Shown: positions 36,159 to 46,315 of the stretch, piece after piece | Numbering within the stretch: position 1 is the stretch's first letter | Layout: each line of letters begins with the position of its first letter | Source: Primula veris | Lineage: Eukaryota; Streptophyta; Magnoliopsida; Ericales; Primulaceae | Direction: 5' to 3' | DNA length: 64,000 nt | NCBI GenBank assembly: GCA_963682055.1 | Contig: OY821749.1 | Location: forward strand, 27,783,631-27,847,630 | The notes under the pieces: generated by a model | Database searches by the model: none | What the model saw: only the letters and a program-made list of their open reading frames with translations | What the model was told of the DNA's origin: nothing | Made by a program: the position numbers and the translations under genes

Positions 36159-36476
36159 CAAATCAAGTTGTATATTAAAAAGGAATTTTTCATATCAAAT
36201 CAAGTTGTCTATTAAAAAAGAATTCTCCATATCAAATCAATTTGTCTATTAAAAAGGAATTTGAATATCACATTAGATTGTCTATTGTCCAAAAATAAAA
36301 ATCAAAATCAAAATCAAAATGTGTAGGTGGCATGATCAGATTGGTACTAAGTCTTATGACCAATTTACAATTGCCTTACATACATGCACATGTTATAAGA
36401 TATACTAGGATCAATAATTTCATATATGTGAGCTTCATTTTATTTTTTGTTCTCCAGTATGACTTAAAATAAGTTT
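36159..36476. repeat. Large tandem repeat, copy I (318 bp)
   Basis: Starts CAAATCAAGTTGTATATTAA and ends at the same sequence in copy II. Inside are short tandem units of about 40 bp (CAAATCAAGTTGTCTATTAA, then GAATT, then CCATAT). Contains the uninterrupted site GATCAATAA/TTTCATATA. Confidence 0.9.
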
Positions 36477-37171
36477 CAAATCAAGTTGTATATTAAAAAG
36501 GAATTTTCCATATAAAATCAAGTTGTCTATTAAAAAAGAATTCTCCATATCAAATCAATTTGTCTAATTAAAAAGGAATTTGAATATCAAATTCATATAA
36601 AATCAAGTTGTCTATTAAAAAAGAATTCTCAATATCAAATCAATTTGTCTAATTAAAAAGGAATTTGAATATCACATTAGATTGTCTATTGTCTATTGTC
36701 CAAAAATAAAAATAAAGATCAAAATGTGTAGGTGGCATGATCAGATTGGTACTAAGTACTCTTATGACCAATTTACAATTGCGTTACATACATGCACATG
36801 TTATAACATATACTACGATCAATAATCATATCATACTATTAATATAAGCAAACCCAAGTTTGCCTAATTTTTTTAAAAATACCCTTACTCTATTTTAATA
36901 ATTATCAATATACATAATCGAATTAATTAATTATTTATCCTCATTATATTTCCCTAATTACGGATGTATCATAAATTAATTAATAATTCGTTTTAACCTC
37001 CATAACTATAATAAATTATACCAAATCTGAATATTATGTTAAAAATAAAATATATTACGAGATTTATGTCATTACGCGTCTCACATGCAACGCGTGGGTA
37101 AATTTTACTAGTTTCATATATGTGAGCTTCATTTTATTTTTTTGTTCTCCGGTATGACTTTAAATAAGTTT
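36477..37171. repeat. Large tandem repeat, copy II (695 bp, with extra internal duplication and a Helitron)
   Basis: Repeats copy I from CAAATCAAGTTGTATATTAA through GTGTAGGTGGCATGATCAG and GTGAGCTTCATTTTATTTTT to AAATAAGTTT. It is longer by one extra block of roughly 90 bp (36590-36680) and by the 286-bp Helitron at 36826-37111. Confidence 0.9.
36826..37111 (+). mobile_element. Complete non-autonomous Helitron, 286 bp
   Basis: It begins TCATATCATACTATTAATA and ends TTTTACTAG, with the hairpin ACGCGT..ACGCGT (ACGCGTCTCACATGCAACGCGT) about 13 bases before the end. It sits exactly between A and T with no target duplication. The other repeat copy at 36159-36476 shows the unoccupied site GATCAATAA|TTTCATATA. 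TC start, CTAG end, terminal hairpin and A/T insertion are the defining Helitron features. No coding capacity; must have been moved by a helper. Confidence 0.93.
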
Positions 37172-38754
37172 AGTATATCTTAAAGAAGGAGAAATGAATT
37201 AAAGAAGAAATTAAGAGATAAATATTAGAAAAGGGGATTTTGAGAGGGAGACATGCAGAAGAATTGAGATAAAGAAACCAATGATTGTGAAAAGTTTAGC
37301 GATTCTAACCATCTACTGACTTTTTATTTTTTTATTTTATTGAACTAATCGCTTTGTTTTTTATTGTTGTGTGTAACTGTAACACCAAACCACGATGTTA
37401 AACCGCACACAGCGTCAAGCGCACGTCCGATAGTCAATACTAATAGTCTAATACTATATGTCTAGACCACTTATGAGCTCTTTGAAGTTTTTGTTCCGAT
37501 AATACCATTAATTTCTGTTAACTAAGATTGCAATTATGCCATTAAAAATAAAATAAAATGGTAAATGCCCTCAAAGAAACTCGTCTCTCTCTCCTCCACA
37601 TCCATACTCTCAAGTATTATTATTTCTCCTATTAAGGTTAGGAGTGTTTTTTTTTTTTTTTTTTTTTACAATTGAGTTTGCATTGGATACTTTTTTCTAC
37701 TTTAAACACAATTTACACATATTTCGTATTTTACACATATGTTGTGTTACAACGGACACAAATATTTTACGAGACCAAAATATGCCAAACATAATATAAA
37801 AATCTTAAAAACTCGAAGGGTGTCAAAGTTAGTATTTATTAATGTAACGATTTCATAGTTGTCGTCATAATAGTCATCAATAAGGAGTCATGAGGTGTCC
37901 AAATGTTTTCAATGGAAAATTACTGGGGACCCATTTAATGTTGTCCCTTTTATGACAGAAATACAATAGTGATATATCCAATATGGAATTAGACCATATG
38001 TTTTTAAGTAATTTATTCTTTTCTTTGACAAGCGTGGAAGAGAACAACTACTATTTGTATACATAGAGGTCATTTATTTCATTTTAATTGTCCAGTACAC
38101 AAATACAGTTAATTAATTCCCGACCACAAATTAAAACTGAAAGTAACGCCAAATCGGACATTTGTAAATCAGGAGCTGAGCGAGTCTGAATTCTATACGT
38201 CTCTGAAAAACTCAAAACTCCAATATTTTTGATAAAGACATTTCTTTGAGATGAAATCTTCTTTTCATTGATTATAAAAAAAAAAAAAAAAAAAAAAAAC
38301 TTCGATATCATTTTCGTGCCCTCTTACTTATTTTATCAGAAAAAAAAAACTAAAAAATTTGAAAAAAATTATACAATTACTATAATACATGTATCAATAA
38401 TTCCAATAATTAATTTTTTTTAAAAATCCATACGCAATTTATTTTGAAATAAATGTATAAATTAATGTAAATTAAACATTAAATCTTAGAAAAATTGTCT
38501 AAAGCAATGTTATGCCCAAATGTTTTAAAATGTGAATACAATATAACATAAAAGCTTATAAATTTACAGAACAAGTTGTGAAATTTTAAAATTTAAATGA
38601 AAATAAGTAAAGAGGTACGAAAGGAGGTAGAGAATAGGACACATGCATTTTGTTCTAAACACCACCTTATATTGTTAGATATTGTGGGATTAATTGATCA
38701 CATGTTTTCATTAAATCTCAAATTATAAAGGATTACAACAAATTTTGGACTAGA

Positions 38755-39235
38755 TCTTCCCGTGTTTAAGTGGTATGTGGATTTCTCTTTAAATAAAGAT
38801 TCATACATATCTCCTGTTTGGGTTATATTACCACTATTATCTCTCAAATTTTTTTATTTTGTCTTACTTTAAACCAATTACTCAAATCATTTGGAGGTTT
38901 TTTAGTGGATGATCTAACTACTCTAACATATACTAGACCCAATTATGCACGTGTGTGCTTTGAGATGGACTTACTGAAACCAAGAGTAGATAGAATTTGA
39001 ATAGGTTATTCATTGGAGGATGGGTATGGCTTTTGGCAGAGAGTGGATTATGAAAATTCTCCAAAATATTGTACCATTTGCAGGGGCATGAGGTATATAA
39101 GTGCAAAAGGAAGCTTAGCTCTCAAAGTAAGATTAATGACAAGTTTCGGAAAAAGCCTAATGATAAGGCTTTTAAGTGGAAAAAAAATGAAGTTTAAGCA
39201 AACAATACATGATAAGGCTTTTGTGTAAGACGAAT
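38755..39235 (+). pseudogene. Decayed LINE ORF1 / DUF4283 zinc-knuckle fragment
   Basis: Conceptual translation over several frames gives SPVWVILPLLSL, then VDDLTTLTYTRPNYARVCFEMDL, then IGYSLEDGYGFWQRVDYENS, then PKYCTICR, and in another frame GHEVYKCKRKL. The order (PVWV, DD..T..RP.YARVC.E.DL, GFWQ.V.YE..P.YC, then a C-C-H-C zinc knuckle) is the pattern of the nucleic-acid-binding ORF1 of plant L1-type retroelements and related DUF4283 proteins. At least one stop (38998) and one frameshift inside the zinc knuckle (near 39088) make it non-functional. No reverse transcriptase follows. Confidence 0.72.
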
Positions 39236-39484
39236 TTTAGAATTTAACGCACATAATCCTGAGTGGGTAATTCAGTAAACACATTGAGATACACTGTGTG
39301 AGCCTGTTAAAACTAATCTCTGTAGTCATGTCTGCCTGATCAAGTTGACATATAGCTGCCAAAAATGAACAACCCCACAATGCAGCTTCTTGGAAATTAC
39401 TCCTCTCTAATGCTCGTTTTTGGAACAAAATAATATATATGGAATATTTGGCAGGCCATTCAGAAGTGAATTTACTATTTAGGT

Positions 39485-40563
39485 TGAAATTTCTATCATC
39501 TGTTCTAGTTGCAGTTTTGCAGTTAGTTTCTAAGTGAGATTGCAACCACAGTTAGAACCCAGTGTATAAATGGACAGAACTGTAAAAAGTTAAATGTACG
39601 TAAATTAAATCACACGCACATTTAACAACGGAGTTCACCTAACTAGGCTACGTCTCCGGGGAACTTATTATAAAAAGCTTACAATATAGGACTCAAGTCT
39701 TAACGAAAAACACTTAGACTCCCTCTAGGTTTTTCTGCCTATCTCTATATTGCTCCTACTCTATAACTATCACTTATAAATCAATGGCATCCCACCATTA
39801 TTTTTCTTTTTAAAGCTCACGTGTATTCTCTCTAGAAAATAAGTTATTTATAATTTAGAACACACACCTTTTTACAAGCTAAGTTATCAACTATTTATAC
39901 AAGTAAAATAATCTTATTTCTTTAATCTTGAAGATTGCTTTTGACTTGTTTTGATTGGCTTCAATCTTTCCAAACATTACGTGATTCTTCAGCGTGGATT
40001 GACTCCAATCATCTTTGGTTAATACCTGTTTAATAACAAACTTGAAAGTAGGAGTTAGTCTTTTCCTATAACTAGGAAACATATAAAAATAATATGTTTT
40101 AGAGATAATATATTTCCATATATATAGGAAACATAACCTTATAAACTAATCTCTTTATATCTTTTAGGAAATCTTTCCTTACCATTTTGATATTCTCAAT
40201 AAACGCATACTAAACCTGTTAAGATCATATGAGAATATATCCTGCATATTTTAAAACAAATAATTATTAATAAAGAACAGTTATGCAGAATAACAGAACC
40301 AGACAGAATTCTGCTTAACAGCAGGTTGCAACTGAGGTTGCAACATTACTTGAAACCTCCAATGCTGTCTAAGCAGGTTGTAACTGTGATTGTAACTGAG
40401 CTTGCAACATTACTAGAAACCTATCAACATAGGTTGTAACTGAGGTTGCAACATTGCTTGAAACCTAACAACACCTGTCTTAGTTCATAATAAACAGATA
40501 GAATTATTTAGTGAAAACCATTAGATAACAAATAGAATTTAGACCAAAAATCTGGTCCTAACA
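39485..40563 (-). mobile_element. Solo LTR (Copia-like), 1079 bp, minus orientation
   Basis: Read on the minus strand it starts TGTTAGGACCAG and ends GAAATTTCA. It is flanked by a perfect 5-bp target duplication TAGGT (39480-39484 and 40564-40568). It contains TATAAATAG (complement of 39893-39901), then an AATAAG signal and CCCCGGAGACGTAGCC followed by AGTTAGGTGAACTCCG, a layout typical of the R-U5 part of plant Copia LTRs. No second LTR or internal domain was found next to it, so it is a solo LTR left by recombination. Confidence 0.75.
40321..40475. repeat. Tandem repeats inside the solo LTR U3
   Basis: About three units of AGGTTG(C/T)AACTGAGGTTGC, then AACATTACTTGAAACCT, with a spacer of variable length. 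Repeats of this kind in U3 commonly act as LTR enhancers; here that is inference. Confidence 0.75.
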
Positions 40564-40568
40564 TAGGT

Positions 40569-41764
40569 GTTGAACAAAAAACTACATCTTTGTATATGTA
40601 TGGACTAAAAAGCGGCTGAGGTACATTCATATGTAATTCCTATCCCAAGTTATCAATTTCAAATTTTTAACTGATTTTCCACTTTGGCGTTATGTCACTG
40701 CCTAAGTTAGCAAGTAGTATTTTGGGAACGAAAGTAGTGTAGAATATAATTATTAGACCTTAAAGCAATATTGAGGATGGTTTTGCACCCGGGTTCTGTC
40801 CTCGGCGGAAATATCCAGAGTGCAAAACCATACTCGGCGGAAACATGTTGAGTAAGGCATTATAGCCAGTTGCATGGTGAATTTGTTGGAATGATCTTTC
40901 TTGTGTGTAATCGGCATCAATTGAAAATGCCCCATTCTTGTGTGCAGATCGAGGTGCGTGGATTCTGTGTGGCCAAAGCCGGTTGTCGGCACTTTAACCG
41001 GACTAAAAAAATTCACCCATGGTACCTTAATGAACAAAAAAAATATTAAAAGCCCTTATTGGACTAAAATATTTAATATTTAACATTTCACACTCGCTGG
41101 ACCTTCATGCTAGACCGCTGAATGTCTTGAATAGTAAGCGGACACCGTGACACCGTTAGATTTCTTAGGTTTTAAGTTGAGACTTGATGATTTCCTTGTG
41201 TTGTCATTGTATTATCAAAAGTAAGTATTACTGATTAGTTAAAACGACCGTCATGATACTAACTAGGGGCAGTATAGTGAATTAGTGATAGGCGAAAACC
41301 AGTGAATAAATACATAAAATCAAAACATATTAATAAAATTCCCCGTTATAAAAAAAAAAAAACTTGAGATGCAAGTATAATTTGAAGTCGGTACCACTCG
41401 AGGAAAATCACAATTATGCAATTTGAAGTCGGTACCACTCGAGGAAAATCACAATTATGCAATTAGAAGAGTTAAATTGAGCCCAAACTCACTGCATCCT
41501 AACACATGTTATAGCCCAAATTCAATGCATTCTAAGTTTCTAACACATCAAAAGAAATTCATCAGTTCACACGACCTGGAGGCAAACCTATAACAGAAAA
41601 CCCATCAAATCCATACACCAAAACAGTAAAACCACACAAGACACTTAATTCACAAAATCCATGAAGTCCCATTACAAAGAAAACATATTACAACTGCATT
41701 ACACATTCACTTCTTAAAAGCCCAATAAGAAGCTGAAAACAACATAGTTTCTCCAATTCAAGCC
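40569..41764. other. Intergenic region between solo LTR and LEA gene
   Basis: No gene assigned. A 94-codon minus-strand frame (40753-41037) has no family I recognise. A perfect 41-bp tandem duplication lies at 41379-41460. The LEA 3' UTR probably occupies the right end. Confidence 0.45.
41379..41460. repeat. Perfect 41-bp tandem duplication
   Basis: Units 41379-41419 and 41420-41460 are identical (AATTTGAAGTCGGTACCACT, then CGAGGAAAATCACAATTATGC). Identity implies a very recent event or an assembly artefact. Confidence 0.95.
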
Positions 41765-43809
41765 TCACTTGTCCTTGCGGAAGAAGGACAAGAGACCTTT
41801 ACTCTCATTCCCCTCGACACGGACCTCTCCCACGCCTTCTTCGTTCATCAGGCCCACATCATTGAAAGTTTGGCCCGTCATCTGATCAGACTCCTTCAGG
41901 GTTGAGGCCACCTTACCCGCTGGTGTCTCTTGAACGTCCACCGTCACCCTTTCCACTACTTTGGCATCTTTGTTGGCAGAATCAGGGTCTTTTAGCATTA
42001 GTCCTTCCATCCCTTTTCTAGCAGACTCCTCATTATAACCTTGAGAGCCGACTCTTTCCTATAGAAGTGATACAAATTCATGCTGAACATATTGTTTTTT
42101 GTATTGATTCGATGAAAGAGGTACCAATGTTTTCTAAAGTAAAATGTAATACTATGTATCATGAAAATGATCACGATTCCATTATTATAACGCAGGTGAA
42201 CAAAGTTATCAAGATTTCCTATAAGGAAAGTTATTGTTTCATAACTATTTTTGGACTTGGTTATAAAAACCCAATTTGTGTTCTTTGTTTGAGTAGTAGC
42301 ATCAGTGAACATATTTACCTAATTTTAAATACTTCATTTTAAAAAATATTCTAATCATGATAAGTTTTTGATAATTAAGTTTCAACATCAGAATCATTTT
42401 TTTTCCATTCCTATATCTTAATGCTAGTGAATAATGTTTACCTATTACTCGATATTTTCGATAACAAGAAGGAATTAAACATGCAGCCAAGTCAAAAAAA
42501 TAAAATTTACTACATGTTAGTTTTTTCCTACTTATATACGGCAAACAATACACATTGGTTCAATTTATTTAGAGAACAACTAAATTTCCAGTTACTACCA
42601 TCTCCATAAGATATAAATGAAGTAACATGTAACATACTCTATACAAGGAACCAATGTTGTACAAAACAAACTTAATAACACACACATCTTGGTGATCCCC
42701 TCAAAAATATGTGACCAAAGTAATAGGAAAAATTTACACCAATATTGTACAAAACAAACATAATAAAAGCATCATGGAAATCCCCAAAACGATGTGACCA
42801 AAGTATTAGTAAAAATTTACATATATATTAAGCAAGAACCTTTATTTGATATAACATGATGTCAAAGTTGCACAAAAAGGCTAACTACACATTTTCAAAC
42901 AAGACCAAACATGTAAAAAAACAAATAAACACCTCTAAAAAAACTACCTTAATTTATTCTTGAACCAAGATTATGACATTAAAGACGACTAACCTTGGAT
43001 TCATCCACCGTCTCGGCAGCCTTCTCCTTTGCCTCTTCTTTCTTCCCCGTCAAGAAATCCATCGCCTTCATTGCCGTCCCAACCGCCGTATCCTTCAACT
43101 CCGCCATCTTCCCCACTGTCACATCCTTCCCCTCCTGGCCCTTCTCAACCGTATAATCCTTACTCTCATATGCCCCCTCCACTGCCCTATCCTTGGTCTC
43201 GTATGCCTTTTGCTTCGCCTCTTCAGCCTTCTGCGCCCCGTAATCCTTATACTCCCCAGCCTTCCCCATTGTCGCATCCTTCGCTTCCTTGGCCTTCTCC
43301 GTCGTACAATCCTTAGTCTCGTAAGCCTTATCCTTCCCCTCCTGAGCCTTCTGTGCACCGTAATCCTTATACTCCTCCGCCTTTCCCACAGTAGCATCCT
43401 TCGCTCCTTTAGCCTTATCCACCGTATAATCCTTCGCTTCCACAGCCTTATCTACAGTATGATCCTTCGCTTCCACAGCCTTATCCACAGTATAATCCTT
43501 CGCATCCTTCGCCTTATCTGCAGTATAGTCCTTGGTCTCGTACGCCTTTGCTTTCGCAGCCTCAGCAGTGTCTTTCACAGTCTCTGCAGCCTTATCTCTA
43601 GTCTCACCCGCCTTTTCTTTAGCATCTTGCGCCTTCTCCGACGACGTTTTCTCCCTCACCACAGTCTCGTCCATGCCACCGCCACCGGTGACGGCGTCCT
43701 TGGCATGACCTAGCGTGTCCCCGACTGTCTTGAAAATGCTACCAATGATCCCGGGACGGTTTTCTCCTTGATCTTCCACGGCACCACCTTTGTTCTCCCT
43801 AGACGCCAT
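41765..43809 (-). CDS. Group 3 (LEA_4) late embryogenesis abundant protein
   Basis: Two exons, 42994-43809 and 41765-42058, joined in phase, give 369 residues. Start is MASRENKGG; the upstream in-frame GTG at 43818 is not used. After a linker (GIIGSIFKTVGDTLG, residues about 25-39), residues about 60-265 consist of degenerate 11-mers of the type TVDKAKDAKDY, AYETKDYTADK and KAEEYKDYGAQ, forming a highly charged, cysteine-poor amphipathic helix. Exon 2 begins ERVGSQGYNEESARKGMEG and ends SKGLLSFFRKDK. The acceptor at 42059 (CTTCTATAG|GAAAG) is the one with a pyrimidine tract that keeps frame. Such proteins are disordered when hydrated and protect membranes and proteins during drying. The upstream ACGT cluster suggests ABA control. 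No signal peptide; cytosolic location inferred. Confidence 0.9.
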
Positions 43810-43880
43810 TCTTTTCACTCGAAAATCACTAAGTTGAACAATAAGTGTTTTTCTATTTTTTTGCTATGAAATTTTGTATG

Positions 43881-43890
43881 CTTTATATAT
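43881..43890 (-). promoter_or_regulatory. TATA box of the LEA gene
   Basis: The minus strand reads ATATATAAAG, about 72 bp before the ATG at 43809, which allows a leader of about 40 bp. Position and sequence fit a plant TATA box. Confidence 0.6.
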
Positions 43891-43950
43891 TGTTGTTAGT
43901 TTTATTTAATAAGTGAAAATATATAGGGACGGTGCCGTTGTAATATAAGG

Positions 43951-44000
43951 ACACGTATAGGATGTTGTTTTTTTAAGTGACACGTAGGTGGACACGTGGC
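43951..44000 (-). promoter_or_regulatory. ABRE/G-box cluster upstream of the LEA gene
   Basis: Three ACGT cores lie within 50 bp. In minus-strand reading they are GCCACGTGTC (44000-43991), CTACGTGTCA (about 43987-43978) and TACGTGTCC (about 43957-43949). Paired ACGTG(G/T)C sites are the standard abscisic-acid response elements bound by ABF/ABI5-type bZIP factors. Their place 60-120 bp upstream of the TATA box matches ABA-induced LEA promoters. Confidence 0.75.
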
Positions 44001-44469
44001 ATTTTTAGGTGAGCTGGTTAGATTTTTCTAGTACATTGGTTTTGTAATTTGTAACGGTGCATTTTGTCTTTTTTAGTAGATATTAATTCCAGGCTGGATT
44101 TTGAAAAAAGGTTTTATCTTATCTTGAAGTCGGTGAAAATAAAATGAAAAACGTACCAACTTCAATTTGGTTTTTTAATCTGTAAATGCTCATACTGAAA
44201 TGAAAAAAATCCGAAATAGTATAATTCATTTCGGTTTCGACTTTCAAATCACATGTTTGGAAAACTAGATAACCGAAATATATTTGCTTGACAATTTATA
44301 GTTTACCGATATGTTTAGTTGAGTTGTTAAAGTTATTTAATTGTCAACGACAAATTACTCTAATTATTTTTTAGGTTTTTTCTGTGAGCAGTCAATCAAT
44401 TGAACGGTACAAAATTTCCGCTTTCAAAAATAAATATTTAATTGTTATTTATTTTTTCAAAATTTGATT

Positions 44470-44665
44470 AATAATTAAATTTAGGATAGTATCCCTTATG
44501 TTTTTATATTTTTATTTGAGTTTTTGTTGTGTTGTAATTTTTTTTAATTTATTACATCTGAATTTGTTTAATATATGATAAAAAATGAAAAATGAAATTA
44601 GTTATTGAAAATATATCATATAACTCTTTATTTTTTAATCTAATGGTTATAAAGTTGACTGAACA
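44470..44665. repeat. Dispersed repeat copy 2
   Basis: Partner of 35860-36060, in the same orientation. Both copies also share upstream TTGATTA and ATTTAA..TTA blocks and CCCTTAT before the conserved TTTTTATTTGAGTTTTT. Confidence 0.6.
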
Positions 44666-45573
44666 TTATTACAGTCTAACTCAATAAATGGAAAAATGGG
44701 AAGCCTTATTTTTTTCTCTCTTTTGATATTTTAAATGATTTACAAGCATAAAATTCACAAGTAAACCGATCGGTTTTTCTTGATTATTAATTTGATTGTC
44801 CTAGTCATAATTCGTTTTCTTTGAGAATAGTTTGTGTTACGTTACCTTTTAAATTCGATCTATTGAATTGTTAACATTATCTAATTATATTTTAGTCTTT
44901 TTGGGTTTTTGGGTTTTGAAATGCTTTTTTATAATCTAAATTCTATATTTTGTTTTATTTTTGAAACTGAAACCAAACTAAATCGAACGGATTAATGTTT
45001 GGGTTTGATTTTAATTTCCAAAAACATGAAAATTGAACCGGTATAAATTTTAGTTTTAGTTTCGGTTTTTCTAAAACCTAACCAAACTTTGAAAATAGTG
45101 AATGTTTTTAATCATCTAAAGAACTGTAAATAGAAACATTTTATAAATAGAAACAGTGACCCTCATTTCTTTTAGTGTTAACGACCCATAATATTGTTAA
45201 CGACAATTAATATTATATAATAGTTTATAAATAGAGAACAGAAACAGCGAACACATATAAAGTGCACTAATAAGAGCGTCCTGATGATAAATAAACGTTT
45301 TGTTCACTAACAAAATTAGTGAATGTTTCTAGTCATCTAAAGAATTGTAACTGCAAATCTGACCATCATCAATGGACAAATAAGAGTCGAGCCAAGAGCA
45401 ATTTAAAAGCAATAGATGGAGTTGTATACATTGTTTTATGAAAACGGTAACCTTATTTAATTAATGTGACATGTATACTCTTAATCGGTAGAAATGAGTG
45501 CTCTCTCTTTATTACAACATGACTTTTGACCCTGAATTTACTGCCTATTTGTAACGTATGAGGTCCAATTTTA

Positions 45574-45858
45574 TCTATTTTTTTTAAAAATGCTTCTATT
45601 TTAATTTACAAATTATTAAAATAACTTAATGCAATTTAAATAAATAAATAAATATTTTTTTTCTACACATATCAAATCATCTCTCAAACAAATCATCATA
45701 CATATATTTTTATATTACTATAACAATAAAATATTATATTTTTAAGATATTCATCCAATTATTTTTGTAAACTTTTTAAAAATGTTAAATTTATTTGTTT
45801 CGGATCATATTTATGCAACTACGTGTCACACATGCAACACGTGGGCTACGAGTACTAG
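45574..45858 (+). mobile_element. Second Helitron of the same family (3' end certain, 5' end uncertain)
   Basis: The right end reads ACGTGTCACACATGCAACACGT (hairpin), then GGGCTACGAGTACTAG followed by T. It parallels the 36826-37111 element, sharing CACATGCAAC(A/G)CGTGGG and the interior TTTTTTTAAAAAT, then CTATTTTAAT. A TC preceded by A occurs at 45574 and would give 285 bp, but alignment with the first element suggests the left end may be truncated. Confidence 0.65.
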
Positions 45859-46150
45859 TATTTTTATAAACAAATTAAGGTTAGCTAGGCACGTTACTCT
45901 TTTCACATGTCTGAGTGTGTTCTCGGACATACTTTTTTCAAACAATACAACCATTCGGAATTTGATTGACAGCTTAATAAACAAAATGGAAATACTGAAG
46001 TGATTTAATAAGAGCAATCAAAAGCATGAAAAGCTTGAACACTAGAACTTTGAGTATATTAAGAACAAAAGTACTGAACTAAAAGAACTCGAAATTGAAC
46101 TAAATAAGTTGAAGCTTGAGATGGGGATACATCGTTACCCAATCAATCAT

Positions 46151-46315
46151 AGGCGGAAGCAACATAGGGCCAGTGGGAGCACGTGCCTCCTGAATTCATT
46201 TGAATTAATAGATTAATAGTAATGTCAAATAATTGTGTTAGCTCAGTTGATAATTTATTCTCTTTGAAACTAAAAGGTCATATGTTCAATACTTGACTTT
46301 TGTATTTTTCTTGAA
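46151..46315 (+). mobile_element. SINE-like remnant with tRNA-type promoter boxes
   Basis: TTAGCTCAGTTGATAA (46238-46253) resembles a tRNA A box, and ATGTTCAATACTT (about 46282-46294) a degenerate B box at the right spacing. Upstream AGGCGGAAGC, then GGGAGCACGTGCCTCC, is typical of common plant interspersed elements. It does not fold as a tRNA. Confidence 0.4.

Larger units (their letters stand above)
34931..38754. other. Repeat-rich region upstream of the TauE/SafE gene
   Basis: No gene. It contains a TA run (34997-35013) that could serve as the TATA region of the minus-strand gene, a dispersed repeat copy (about 35860-36060), nested duplications with a Helitron (36159-37171), and long T and A homopolymers (about 37647-37668 and 38274-38300). 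Confidence 0.5.

Noticed and set aside
40753..41037. 94-codon minus-strand frame (PVKVPTTGFGHTEST segment)
   Set aside because: Not recognised as any family, with no upstream or downstream coding continuation; kept only as a note in the intergenic entry.
42997..43600. Tandem repeats in the LEA exon as a minisatellite
   Set aside because: The periodicity follows the protein 11-mer repeats and is explained by the coding sequence.
42973..43713. 246-codon plus-strand open frame
   Set aside because: It is the antisense shadow of the LEA gene's repetitive exon; leucine/arginine-rich translation has no independent support.
46238..46294. Possible second tRNA gene
   Set aside because: A- and B-box-like strings are present but no acceptor or anticodon stems pair; better read as a SINE remnant.
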